Below are positions 11,766 through 24,700 of a stretch of DNA of 64,000 nt, piece by piece. The notes beneath the pieces were generated by a model. The model searched no databases. It was not told the origin of the DNA and saw nothing but the letters and a program-made list of their open reading frames with translations. A program made the position numbers and the translations under genes. The first letter of the stretch is position 1. Each line of letters starts with the position of its first letter. This DNA is from Trichoplusia ni (Eukaryota; Arthropoda; Insecta; Lepidoptera; Noctuidae). Location of the stretch: positions 10,447,895 through 10,511,894 of the forward strand of contig NC_039481.1 in assembly GCF_003590095.1 (NCBI RefSeq), in the 5' to 3' direction.

Positions 11766-13310
11766 TATTATTCTTTCTAAACAAACCTTAAATCTTAATA
11801 GTAGAGCCGTAGAAAATCACCGTTTTGATTTTCAACATAGTTTTACCGAGTCAATACATATATATTTACAGAGCTATATAGTTTTGCTATTGAAATTTTA
11901 CTATTATATCCAGCAATAATTATTTCTCCATTAGCTCATTTTTCCCGGAGTATGTTAAAAACTGTCAATCCTTTTTGTTAATAAATAGCTACTACATACC
12001 TATAGCCTTTAAAGTTTAAATAAATAGGCCGCAACCACGAACCTCGTTTGCAGTAATTCAGAGTTGTGTTTTATGTGTCGCTTGCTAATCAGTGAACGTG
12101 AATGATTTCAGGTGGGCTCCACGATTCGGTTGTAATATATTACTAACGGTACGAGGTTTAGGCAATTGTATCTGATTGGTACGATGCAGCTTTGATGTGG
12201 ATTGATTGCGATGGGTAATAGTTTTCATTTGGGTAAATTATCGACACTGAAATTGTCGAGTAGTATTTTATAGGGAATATATTTTTAACAACAAAAAAAA
12301 ATAATCGACTTCAAGTAAAATTTACTGCTTCAAGTCAAACTTGTTGAAGTTTTATGAGAAGAGAAGATGAGAGCGAATGACAACTATTTAAAGTAAAATA
12401 ATAAAAAAAACGAATAAAACGTTTTCTTCCAATCCGAAATTCTGCGATAGCATAAAAATAAACACACGACTTGAGAACCTCCTTCTTAAAATCGTTTGAA
12501 AATGTACTTAATGTTTCTTTTTCATTAAAACAAAAAACGAATCCAGTTGTAATCATTATGGTCGAGTAAGAGTAAAAAAAATTAAAACAATGTGTCATGT
12601 AGCCCCCAAAAATCAATTATTATCACATGCAGTCTGTTTTACAAGTTGTATTGTGTTCTCTCATTAATTTTAATATTAAATGAGTATCTAAGTACAACAG
12701 TTTTAGCTTAAATTTTAATCAACATGACATATAACATGACATCACAATGATCTTTGTGTAAGATGCTCATGTCCACAAAGGCAGAGAAGAGGCAAGTGTT
12801 ATTAATTCAGTGTTCAGAAATACTCGTAGCTCTCAACTTTTAGGTATAACAAATAAAACACATTTTCATGCTAGATAAGGTCTTAAAGCTGCCGTAAAGC
12901 CTGGAATTATCTCAGGTCTGTTAGTTTAACAAAGATACGAAAATTTCCCTAGAGATCCATAGTTTATGTTTTAGCTTCAATTTTGATAATAATGTTGATG
13001 TTACTCCAAAAAGTAATATTATTTGATATGTTAGTTTTTCTATTGTTTGTTTGTAAGTCATTCTAAGAAACAATTTCGAGATTTATTTTTGTTGAATGTA
13101 TTTTAACTAAAATTCTCAGCTTTCAGAATAAATATTTTAATTACTTTTTATAGTAAACTCTAAAACAAAGCGCATTTAGATTAAAATTGTGTGCATTATG
13201 AAATGGAGCAGCGAAACTAAAACTTTATTAAAATATAAAATGGTTTATGTAATACACATTCTGTAACTACGCCATTTTAACAACACAAAAAGTGCAATAC
13301 AATGCGACAC
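11766..13310. other. No gene seen
   Basis: This is AT-rich DNA. The open frames present are low-complexity (F/Y/K/S-rich) and look like chance frames. A moderately GC-richer patch at 12025-12215 is non-coding in all frames. Confidence 0.5.
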
Positions 13311-13380
13311 GTAGCAAATCCGTTATCGGCTACGTAAGCGTAACCGACGTAGCGGTTACGTCAGCTACGCCGTAGCCACC
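13311..13380. repeat. CGTAGC-rich palindromic cluster 1
   Basis: The words GTAGC, GCTACG, CGTAACC and GGTTACG alternate on both strands (for example CGTAACCGACGTAGCGGTTACG), giving several small overlapping inverted repeats. A similar cluster lies at 38955-39046. It is CpG-rich against AT-rich surroundings and non-coding. Confidence 0.5.
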
Positions 13381-15863
13381 AGTTAGTCCTTTATTTTATA
13401 CATTGCTGTGGACCTTTACAAATGCCAGTTTACTCATACAATTTTATATTTCATGCATGAAAATAAGTTTATTTTATGAATGTCTATTTGCCAGTGCGGC
13501 ATATCGGGAGTAAAAACCGTAAGCCAATAGTTGAAAATCCTGGAATGAACCGACTGCATTCAAATGTTTTTTCTCTTTCATACCAACAGTTCAGCCTGAA
13601 AGCAAAAGGGCGAAGCCACTACATCAATTACAAAATGTCTGACACTAAATCGCGTTCCCGTGAACAAGGTTTTGTATTCAAACTTTAGCAATTACGTTAG
13701 TCAGGATTTAAGTTAAGTTGCTAACTTTCAAAACGGGACGGATGGTTACCGTAGGATTCGCTACGGGCGTGAGACGGGGCGAACTTGTTCGACGAGCATT
13801 TTGTTTGCTTGACCATTAATGTACTTTTTGCTTGCTTCCTTACTAGTCCAAATGGTATTTGAGTATTTATTTGAAGACTCCTACGCTACTTGATCTAAGT
13901 ATTCGTTGCTGTTGGTTTTTGAGCCTTATAGCTGAAAGTAAAATTTACTAGAGACAGCTTTTAAGATGGTTAAGGTCAAATGTTTAAGAAATTATTAAAC
14001 TAATTAACGAATTTTTAAAAGGAAATCGTTTCCTACAAAAAGCACTCTGTATCTATCCAAAGAATAATAAAAAAATCCTTATTCTTTATCCAACAATTTC
14101 CACAACTTAACTTTGTTTCAACATCCAACAAATCCGACATATTATCTCCCTGTACAATCTGGGTACTTATCCGCAGATCCACAATCATACTTTACCGAGT
14201 TTTAACACCGACTTTTGTTTGTGATCGGACAATTTATGTAAGTTCCCGTTATGAGTGCTCTTGGCCGACTGATTGTGGGAACACTTCTTCTTGATCGCCA
14301 ATTGTTTTGATTTATATTGACTTCTATTTTCTTTTGTTGAACAGAATAGAGTCCATTTTAGGGTGCACTGTTTTCATAGTATAGAGGAGATTGACTCGTC
14401 GAAATGTTTATAAAATTTAAATAGTCTATTACATATGCGATCATGGATGTAATAATCCATTTAGATGGGATCAAACTGATATATAATACTATACTGAAGT
14501 GGTTTATGATGGAGCCCGACAGAGTTAAAAATACTATTGTGAAGTGATCAGAAACCCGGATAAAGTTAAGTCGCTACAAAATGATTTCTTGTTGTGAATA
14601 ATTTAATGGCCTGAAATTTGTATCAGAAACGTGATTATACGTTGAAACATTTTCAACCAAAACAAATTTTCTAATATGAATAACGGAAACCAGGAAGAAC
14701 TATTCATTTATGTTACTTCCTGGACCAATTAGGGTAAAATACAAACCGTTTTTGATTCAAAGTCCACCTGGGCCATCTATATCCTCAAGGAATACAAATT
14801 TCATCACATGCACGTCCCTGTAATTAGTTTACTTCAATTATAACCAGCCTACATAAATTTAACAAGGCGATTATCATAAAACATAGAGGGTCACCCTTGG
14901 GAGTGACCCGTAGTCAAAGGAAGACTTTACCTTGTACTGTAAAGTGGGGAAGAAGTCATACGTGGTAGCGGAAGATGACTAGATGTTGAATTGTAAATTT
15001 TAAACTGCTCAAAAAGGTAGGAATATGTTTTAGGATTTAAATGAAAAAAAGTTTAGCACAATAAACGTAATCTTGGTGTGTGTTTTAGTCTTAGCAAATG
15101 GAGTATAATTATTGTTAACTGAAAACAAGGATTAAATAAACAAATCACCACCAATAAAGATCATTTTGTAATTTCTATAAAAAATGTATTTTTTAATTTA
15201 ACTGATCAAGAAGGAAGATTTTATTTACAGTTTCATATGAATGTAAAAATTTCTGTGATACCTTGTACTTTATGATTTGTCAAAAATACATTAATGTTTT
15301 GAAAAATAAGTAAATATGTCTATAAGTCTAGCTAGCCAGTCTAGTCTAGCACTTAAAATACCAGCTTTGCTTAGTTTGAAACTCGACAACGTAGTGTGAA
15401 AGTGTGTTGCTGAATATTATGTTATTATAACTTAGACAGGTATAATCAAATCAAGAGGCGAACAAAAACACAATGTAATATGACATTATGAGCACTTAGC
15501 CTAGTCTTGCCCCGACGATATTGAGTCGGTCCATTGTAACAGATGCGGTTAATACCTATAATTTACACGGAACGGCTGTCAGCTGACCTCCGCAAACTAA
15601 TTACTGGACGATACTGATGCCTTAAGTTTTGTTCGGGTGACTTGATTCTGCTGTTTGATCCTTGAGAATTTTACATTGTTTTGATTGGCAACCAGCAATA
15701 CTTTAAAACGAGTTATAGAGATTTTTAAACATAATAATTCTCGGTTTTAATTCTAATAAAAAAATATAATATTTTGAAATTCTCTGAAAGGAAAACAATT
15801 AAAATTATAGATATTTTTTTATTCGTATATTTACGTCTTAGTTAAAACTGTGGTTTCACAGGC
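13381..15863. other. No gene seen
   Basis: No supported exon. A small GGGTCAC...GTGACCC stem occurs near 14888. Otherwise this is AT-rich, featureless sequence. Confidence 0.5.
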
Positions 15864-16066
15864 AGCCGAGAGCTTGAGGTCACCACGTCAACCAGACAGT
15901 GTGCGATGTGGCGCGGGTTCGATCCCCGCTTAAGACAAGCGATTGTGTGATCTACGAATATTCATCCTGAGCCTGGATGTCTTTGTGTATGTGACTTGAA
16001 TATTTGCAAAACCTGGCGACACAAGGGGTAAATTCCTTAACGCGGGAGTAATTTTTTTAAACAATA
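15864..16066 (+). repeat. tRNA-derived SINE, best copy
   Basis: A clear RNA polymerase III box B, GCGGGTTCGATCCCCGC, is followed by the SINE body: GATCTACGAATATTCATCCTGAGCCTGGATGTC in pieces, TGTGACTTGAAT, and a 3' CTGGCGACACAAGG...TTCCTTAACGCGGGAG ending in A/T-rich tail. Related copies are at 2460, 7392 (-), 36533, 59551 (-) and 59925. Box A is not convincing, so the 5' boundary is approximate. Confidence 0.8.
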
Positions 16067-17149
16067 AATACTTACTTTAGTGTTAATATTTAATGCAATC
16101 ATAAAAAAACTCTAATCATGACAGGAAATCGCTTTCTCCCCTAACTTGTAACTTAAATACAAAAGATATTAGCTGTACTTGTACTCTGCTCCCTAAGGAG
16201 GTCTCTCTTAATTTAGTTCAATGCTGACGACACGACTGTTTTTGCTGTTTCATGCACAAACGTTGTCGTCTGATATACCGAGAATCATAATTATTGTAAT
16301 TGAATATTTAAGTGTCTTTTGTGGACACATGTTTTGTGTTTGACTCTTTTAGGTACCTATTTTAGCTGCTTCTCCATTTCACCCAAAGGTGACTGGTAGA
16401 TAAAGTTAGGCGGCATTAAGTCCGCCTTATGTATCACAATTATACTCGAAAGTTTAAAAATACAAATAAACAATTCTTAATTTATAATAATGGAAACGTT
16501 TTGTAATTGAGTTAGGTTTATTTTTTTACATTTATGTCATTCTTGCAAGTGCTGAAAACATACCATAAAATAAATATTGTACGGTTTAGGTACCAGATTT
16601 ATAATAAGACAAAATAAAATAAAATAATGAAATCCTGAACCTATAGGAAATGTTTTTACTTCAAGAAAAAAAAAATACGTATTCAGAAATTTATTGGCAT
16701 ATCACATATTTCTTTAATCTTAGTAGCCAAGGATAAAATACGTTGGGTTTGAAGTCGGTCCTTTGAGGCAAATGCTTAGATCAAAGGACCGAAACAGAGG
16801 TACGCTAAAATAAACATGTCTGCGTCTGCCACAAGACAGGACACAACACAATGTGTTGCTAGTTTCATTTGTAAACCTCAATGTAACATGTTAAAGGACT
16901 ATTTTTTGTTTTAACTTATTCTAAAGGATTAAGGCGTAATTTTAAACGATGTATTGTAAAATGTTATCAACTCCATTCTCTTAAATAGTACTACTTTACT
17001 AGGTGCATAAAATAGGCATTGTGAAATCACTGCGTATTCCGTTGTTAAGAAAAAAAAATTTGAAAGCTTTTAAGCCTATTCAGCCTTTTTGTAATGTTTT
17101 CATACAATAACCATCAAAGGCAAAAACATAACGAATCAACAGCCGATAC
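16067..17149. other. No gene seen; AAAAT microsatellite
   Basis: A short (AAAAT)n run lies near 16610-16628, and an 11-bp stem (CGGTCCTTTGA and its complement) near 16755-16790. No exon is visible. Confidence 0.5.
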
Positions 17150-17460
17150 GGATCAAATCTCCATCGCCGAACATCACTTATTAAAATCCGAGATCTGTAC
17201 CGTTCTTTATCCAATTAAAGTGTAAAAACGAGACACGATTATACGTCAGAAAGGGATCGCATTACATCCCTATTAATTATTCAAAAGAGGCTCCCCGATC
17301 GCCGAGATACGTACCCCAATTAATCTTATATTCATTGACTTCGCCAAATTGACACAGATTAGTAAAATCCGCTTTATAGTCGAGTTTCAAAGGGTTCTGA
17401 AATGTGGTCGCGTTTTCAGGAGGCCCTAACTGGACAGGGAATTAAACGGTTCGTTTAAAA
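17150..17460. promoter_or_regulatory. Candidate conserved regulatory element 2
   Basis: This block is less AT-rich and has several homeodomain-type sites in good spacing: CCAATTAAAG, CCTATTAATTATTC, CCCCAATTAATC and CGCTTTATAG. Between them are GC-rich words such as GGCTCCCCGATCGCCGAG. It is non-coding by interrupted frames. The regulatory role is an inference. Confidence 0.3.
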
Positions 17461-17688
17461 TTGTGTTCTAATGATTAGGAAATTAGTGATCGAAAGAATA
17501 GTTTTCCTGTGGCCAGAATTATGTATTTCTTACCTATGCTATGGAGCCCTTTGCTTAAATAAGGAGGTGCATTAATTTCTGTTTTTGAGAAATAATTATA
17601 ACAATCTTTATGTTATTTTTCGTTTAGGCACTAGCCATGTCTTTCCCAATCTGAGCAATACATAATTAAATGATGCAAGGATTTAGTC

Positions 17689-17745
17689 ACGTACCCCGCC
17701 GCCGCGTCGTCTCATCAATAAGAACTCCGATTGGGTCCGAAATAT
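17689..17745 (+). repeat. Fragment of foldback repeat family
   Basis: CCGCCGCGTC, a CTCAT, then GAACTCCGATTGGGTCCGAAAT match the interior of the elements at 4985 and 25559. The inverted-repeat ends are absent. Confidence 0.6.
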
Positions 17746-18840
17746 CAGTAAGCCGTTGCAACATTCATCATCATTCAGTAAGTTACTAAGAAATCAAGCA
17801 ATCAGCAATATGATGAAAATCATGCAATGAGATTTTTTATACTATCAATAAAAAAGAAGGTCTTAAATTATTAATTTATTCAAGTAACAAAATCCTTAGT
17901 ATTTTTCACCATAGTTTCCCCATAGGAAATAGCAGTGAACACCGTTAAAAATGTTCAGTCGATTTTCACGCAGAGCGGTTTGTTCGATTGAAATACAACT
18001 CATCCTTTTTTCGACTGCGGCCTGAATGGACATTGGACACGAAACGAAGGTTAGCCATGCGTCCCTATTTGATTGAGTGAAACCGCAATCGCAACTTTTC
18101 TGCTTCTTGCAAAAAGTAAAGCCATGCAGGTATATTTTTTGCTTGCTTCATTCAATACAAGATTATGACGGTTTTTTATATATATTAGTATTAAGCCATT
18201 ACTTCAAGTTTTGTACTAATTAAAAACAAATATATTATTATGATTGCAACAGAATCTGTACAATCCTGTTAAATTCTGAAGAAACTTAATAATTTGATTT
18301 TTTTTTGAGGTAATCGTTTAATTTTTCACTAAATTTGATTTCAGTAACACGAAAAAGTACCAAAACAATAAAAAAATATCCTCCTTTTTCAAGACGGACA
18401 TAAACCATTTTTTGTTGAGACCTTAAGACAACGCCATCTAACAAAGATACTAGGAAACTGGATCAGTGAAAGGCAAGTTTGGTGCATTGTCCCTAATTGG
18501 TACAGATAGCTACCGAGAGATGGCGCTAAAACGTTGTTCCAAAAACTGTCTCTAGATGGAGTCATAAGAGACTACTCATTTGTAAAAGATGTGAATGAAA
18601 TTTTAATATGGACTTCCCTTTTAATATCATAACCGTTATCTATCAAATTACCTTGTATTGTATTATTAATGTACTTTTTGTGATCATTTTAGGAAACTCA
18701 AAACTTTGTAAGTATAAAACAGGTGGAGTTAGGGGTAAACTGGCTGCAAGGAAGTATTTATATTAATTATCAATAAATTAATTACAAAAACAGGCAATAA
18801 TCTGTCTATTCGTCAAACCTTATTAAAAAAAAAACTATAC
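17746..18840. other. No gene seen
   Basis: This is AT-rich sequence with GCGCCATCT/AGATGGCGCT words near 18430-18540, a motif scattered through lepidopteran non-coding DNA. I see no exon. Confidence 0.45.
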
Positions 18841-18986
18841 ATTTATTTATTTAATTATCACACTAATCTACCATTACAGGTTTCTTAACCTAATGCGGTA
18901 GCTAGGACTAAACAAAGTTCTAAGTATTTATGTTAACTAGGGTTTCAAAGATTGAATTATTATGCACATAGTTGCAGGTCTAAATT
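18841..18986. repeat. Dispersed repeat D, copy 2
   Basis: This copy is gap-free and about 95% identical (seven mismatches counted) to 3001-3146, starting with the same ATTTATTTATTTAATTA tract and ending GTTGCAGGTCTAAATT. The sharp loss of similarity at the right side of both copies marks a real element end. Confidence 0.85.
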
Positions 18987-19579
18987 CCAGCAACTGTTTG
19001 AAATACTAAGACTATACTCTAATTCTTGATTGAAGTACAATTCAATACCTACCTATCTTGTTAACCTAGGCAACAAAACACGCAATAACTTAACCTAAGT
19101 CATTCACATTCTCACCTTACTTTTACGATGGGATCTAAATTCCTTTACCTATTTTTATAATTTAGTGGGTCCCGCTATAGCCAGGCTTAGCCCGTGGATT
19201 GAAAGGGTCAAATCCATTATGCGGCGGTGAATCACTTAAATAATTCATTTTACGATTTATTGTGTAACGATGTTTTCATGGAATTGGATGATAAATCCTG
19301 TATTTTTGTACATAATATTGTTGTTTACTGATTTTTCGTTTGGTAAGTTGTGATAGAATTCAATTTTCTCTGAACTCAATTTGTTATTTTACGACTGTGG
19401 ATTTAATGGGAGACCTTTCTTCGATACGTTATATATTATGTCAGTCATTCTTAACTAAAATAGGGTAAATGAACAATTGGTTTAAAATCAGCAACATCCT
19501 GCTAGTTGTCTGAAAATATCAATAGAAAAAACAAAATATTTTTATTTTCCGTCTCATCACCATGGCCTTTTTCCAGCTA
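18987..19579. other. No gene seen
   Basis: This is AT-rich sequence with no exon or repeat boundary that I can support. Confidence 0.45.
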
Positions 19580-19815
19580 AGTTAAGATCTCCTGCCAGTC
19601 TAATCGGATGCAGCTAAGTACTAGTGTTTTACAAGAAGCGCCTGCCTATCTCATCTCCTGAACCAAGTAACCCGGGCAAGACACTTCTTCAATCAAGTAA
19701 CCTTGACAACGAATGACGGAGGAACTCGTTATGACAAAGATGGTCTCCCATCCATAGATAGACCGTATCAAGCGTAGCTTAACCTGTGATCGATCAACTT
19801 GTGCAGTTGTAGCTT
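19580..19815 (+). repeat. Dispersed repeat family N, copy 2
   Basis: It shares with 60705-60905, in order, CCAGTCTAA.CGGAT, AGCTA.GTAC, AGTGTTTTACAAG, GAGC/AAGCGCCTG, ACC.GGGCAA, GAACGACGGA/GAATGACGGA and CAAGCGTAGCTTAACCTGTG. It is a known style of dispersed lepidopteran repeat. It has no open frame. Confidence 0.7.
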
Positions 19816-21439
19816 AGCCGCGAGCATCTCCATTTCATTTTCCGTCGCAAAACAATAAAATCATAAAAACTTGAGGAACAATTATGTACATTTTTAAACT
19901 GTAAGAGGCACGCAATATACAGTTTGCGAACAAAAAGTTTGCTTAAAAAGTACCATAAATCTCCAATACTTTAAGGGGATGACTGTGGACGGAAGTTATC
20001 CTTTTGTCCACCATTGTTTAATGTTGCGGATTTGCGTCAGTATAATGCTTTTTTCCAACGGAAACTGGTAATTTCTGTGTAACTGAGAAACGGTTTTCGT
20101 GGAAAAAAATGTTAGAGCCACGTTTCTAAATGACAATGAAGGGGAAATGAGAAAAAAGAAATAAGTTTATGTTCGGACAGGAAGAATATTTGTTTTGGTC
20201 GCTTTCAAGCGAGTGAATGATTTTTGGAAAGTTTGCAAAGTGGAATCGTTTTGTGAAAACATTTTTAATGTTTTTTTGTTTTTGTAAATCAACAGAATAA
20301 AATAAAATTGATATTTATTTAAAGTAACATAATAAAGCGCCATTATTCTTGCCCTTTCTGGATGAAGTCCACACAAAGATTGTCTGTAAAAGATTACTTT
20401 TAACGATAAGACATCCTATTTTGATACTATGTAACTATTTAATTTATGTTTGTTAAATTTCGACTCGTCTGGTGTTCGATTTTCTGTTCTATTCTAAATT
20501 CATTTCAATGACGACATCTCATCTTATGAATGTAATGCAATAACATGAGTTATACATACATGGATCACATCGGAGATAGAATCCATAGGAGGACGTTCCA
20601 TCATTATTTTAATTAGTTTCTCATTCATCATTTAACTAACCAACTAATAACAGTCATCCACAACCAGATTTCATCCTCCAGCATTTCATAAGCCAGAGTT
20701 TATTCAACTTTAATCCTCTAAAATCAGAAATGACCTCTTTTGTGACGCTGAACTACGTCCGAACTATAAGCTCCTGACACGACACAGCCTTAGTGGAAGC
20801 GAGACGGCATTATATCTGCATACGGGTGTCTCGCTCCCACGGTGATAACTCTCCCGCATGGAGAGTTCGTAATGAGTGCGGAGTACTTATAGGTAAGAGT
20901 CACAGACTATTGAAATAATAATTAAATGTTAATTATTTAGTCAGTCGTGGCAGGGACTAATATGCTGTGGGATTTAGGGATTAAGACTTGTTGTGGCGTT
21001 GCGTTGAAAATGTGTAGTTTAGAATAAAAATAATTTTCATCAGTGTCAATGCGATTGTGTTGAACCATTATCAAGCTAAAAGTTTTCAAGCGACTGAAGA
21101 GTTAAAGGTTCAGGTTTCTTTTAACTTGAAGCTATTATCTATTTGCTAGTTACCCATATTTGATTTTAATTGCTGAAACGCATTAAGTAACCATTTAGGA
21201 TGGTAAATAATAAGAACTAAAAAAAAACTGAATACGAATAAAAAAACAACAAACAATAATTGCGATACTGAACCACGCAAACATTTATGTTGAACAATCA
21301 CCCTAATACATGACCAGGATTAAAAACAATTGAGTCAATCAATTAGTCAAAAATGAAATAGAACAGATTCATATTGCCCTAATGGATTCGTTTGATTGAC
21401 CCAATAAGACCGATGTACGTTCCAGTTTAATTCCAACAA
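19816..21439. other. No gene seen
   Basis: This is AT-rich sequence. A GC-richer patch at 20740-20890 has no long frame and could be regulatory or an old repeat; nothing decides it. Confidence 0.45.
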
Positions 21440-21720
21440 AACAATATTTATCCCATACTCGAGTTTATTTATCACGTTGCAACGTTGCACATGATAAATT
21501 AAGTGGGTTGCTCAAAGGAAAGGGTGATCCGTGTATCTCAGTATGATTAATCGCCTTTGTGAGGGCAAGAAACTTGGATGAGGAGGAAATTGATAACAAT
21601 TTTCCCCATTTTGGTGTTGCTGACGACGTCATGTTTGTTGTATTCTCGAAATTATATTTGTCCGCGGTATTGGGAGGTGGAATAGGGTGGAATTGGAACT
21701 ATTCCGCCTCATATATTTCA
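21440..21720. promoter_or_regulatory. Candidate conserved regulatory element 3
   Basis: Two opposed GATA-type sites, TTTATCACG and CATGATAAA, flank a CGTTGCAACGTTGCA core, giving an imperfect palindrome near 21466-21500. GATTAATCG and a GACGACGTCATG follow. No frame is open through it. The function is inferred only. Confidence 0.3.
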
Positions 21721-24700
21721 ACGTTGTATAATTAATGTATAATTAGGTATGAAGGACTGTAAAGTCGAGTCGCTTCTTGAAGAAGTAAAAACGGAAGGAA
21801 AAAAGGCTACGCAGAAGGAAAACTTGACTGATTTGACTTGAAGACTGATGGCATTGACCTTTTTGTTCAAGGTTAATAACCTCTTAAGGAACATTAAGTT
21901 TTTTGATGTTTGGTATTTTCATTAGAAATTTCATTTTCAGAAATATCAATATTTTATTCCATTTTTAGAGCACCTGTTATCACTAGAGATTAAAGATTAT
22001 TTAAGGCAAAAGTTTTTCCATAATACTTCAACAAGCAAAAAGTACTAGGGATCAAACTTCATAATTCTGTCTTCAATATCAAACTGACATTATTATAGGA
22101 TATCAGAATGGAACCAGCGGCTAAGTTTCAGAGTCTTAGCAAAGTGATGCTCAAGTTTGTGAGTAGCGCGGCTTAAATACGGTCACGTCGCGTTCGGCGT
22201 TTGTTGGAGTTCCATAATCTGCTGACATGACGTTTAAAGTAAAACCGAGTTCGAATAACTCGATATTCTATTGGCAGTATTAGAAGACGTCAAGTCTTGT
22301 GATTGGTGGAGCTTTGTGTTGTGATGGTGAGTTGATATTATGTTTAAGGTATTACTAAAAAAACATAATTGGTAGTTGAGCGATGAAAAGAGGTTTTATT
22401 TTTTTATTTAGAAAATTAATGTTACGTAGGAAAATTTTATATAATAATATTCTTTAAGCACTGTTGGTTTAACACCATGATTAATTGTAAATATTTCTTT
22501 GTGACGACGAAAAATACCTTCTTCGATCCAAAACTCTAAGAGTAATAGTCTAAGAAGCACAAATATTTCAAATATTCAAATTTTCTTATTTTTACATCAA
22601 CAAGACAGAAGCTCGAGAATTCAAAAGACGCATCAGCTTCCGAGTCACTTAATAGCATTTATCAACCCATTTAGCTGGTGTTGACCCAATATTGAATACC
22701 CTACATCTCAACCCAACCCTCACGAGTTCGATCTTAGATTTAAGCGGAGTGTACATCGGAAATCCCATTAAATTCGTATCCAATAGTTTTTCCGGGGCAC
22801 GTACAGCAAGACGTGCTTCTCAAAATGAAAGTAAAATTTTCACCTGGCATTTACGAACCACGTTAACCGTATCAAAGGAGGTATCTTCAAATGTATGTAG
22901 TCATTGCCTTAGATTATATTAACCTTATTTCCTTTAGTAGACGGTAAGATAATATTAGAATAGGAATATGAAATGGCATAATCACGTATTATGCTCAGTA
23001 ATTCAAAGCGGAAGAAACAAGTAAAAAAATGTTATATATTTCAAATTGTTTTGTGTCATATGAGTACCAGTTGATGTCATTTACATGTAACAAGAAAGTA
23101 CAAGATTTTGTAATAAGACAAGGACAAACAATAGGAAGCTTAGTTCCATTCATGAAGCACCAAAATGCTCTTGTTATAAGTTTCAAATTTCCAATAAAAT
23201 AATCTTAAAACCGTCAAAGGCTAATTGTTTCCATTCCAATGCAGGTACAATTTACTTTCCATAAAAATACTTCAATGGAATACGGGCGATTGAATAAATC
23301 TTCCTTTTCTCAAGGCACGTTGCACTTTTTCTGAGAGAACTGGCAGCGAGCGATACGCTGGCAAAAAATCGACGATATCAATTTGGCTCAGGTTTTCGAC
23401 GGGCGCTATTTTAACTGAATAGTTGAGGTGAGGTACTTTAGGATACCATGTGGTTGGAAATTGGAAGATAAATCTCTTTTTGATTAGTTTTACAGTCAAT
23501 ATTCTTTTAGGGATTATTATTCTATTATCTGCTCTTGCAGCGCTGCTATGTTGGACGAGTTTATGACGAAATATTTAGGTGAGTATTGTTTCACCTAATA
23601 TCGTAATTGTTTATACAAAAAAATGGGCATGGAATGTGAATATGAGTTATTCTATTTTTATGTAAGAGATATTCTTGCTGATCATTTTTTTAATGGATTT
23701 TTACTAAGACGCCTTTTTTGATGGTGATCTATATGGGTGTCAAGTAACTCGATCCTGATGCTTAACAATAAAAAAATTCGACATCCAAAAATATTCCCTG
23801 AGCAAAGGTCATATACCAGTAATCCAGCACCAGTTCCAACCTTCCATCTTGAGCAAAGTGCTTAAACTTTTGTTCTTAACACCCAAACTTCGAAGAAACT
23901 TACTATATAATACGGCTCAAATGGGAACAGCTGAACTGAATTGGGTCAAAAACTGCAGTCGCATTCACATTTGAATATTTAATTTGGTATTGTAATCATA
24001 TTACGTATAAAATACTTTTTTGAATTATAAGACTGCAGAGGCGAATGAACTGCAGTGAAGGAGCAAATGTTGTTTGCATTATTAAGGAGGTATTACAAGA
24101 TGCAGTGAACAGCGGCAAAGCAAACTTAGTTTAGATAACAGTAGTTGGCAAGTTTGGGACGTTCATTCACGGCTAGAGATATCTACTTGGAGCTAACGAG
24201 AAAGGGTCCGAAATGTTCACCTGAGGTTCCTGTGTTGTATGTGTGATCAGAATTTGAATAAATATGTACTAAAATTAAAAATTTTGACAGACACATACAA
24301 CAAATAAAAAAGGACGAAAATCAATATAACAGTTTTCAATAATGGTTAATATAAAATCGTTTAGTTAAACTTTTTAAATAAATATCATGTGATTTTTTGA
24401 CGATTTTGTACACAGGGCTGTAACAAACCAAGAAATACTATTTCCACGACAATCTTGAAATCGAATGTCTGTGAAACTTTACTATTGCCGTTTTGCTGAT
24501 CAACTCTACATAAAATGTAATTAACGAAAAAACGACGAAACAAAATAACCTCTGATATTATAAGCATAAATCGCAATAAAGTTTTTCTTTCAGAAACTTC
24601 TTATTGGCTTACTCAAAAAAGTAATGTCACCTTCAAACAATTTTCATTTCAATACAGACATAAAATAAACTTCTACGCCAAGATGTAATTTATGGTCTAA

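Noticed and set aside
13313..13376. CRISPR-like or operator-like short repeats
   Set aside because: The CGTAGC words are irregular in spacing and palindromic, and this is eukaryotic nuclear DNA. No array structure exists.
15864..15945. Possible tRNA gene (perfect box B)
   Set aside because: The sequence does not fold as a complete tRNA, box A is poor, and related copies occur elsewhere with the same downstream body. It is a SINE head.
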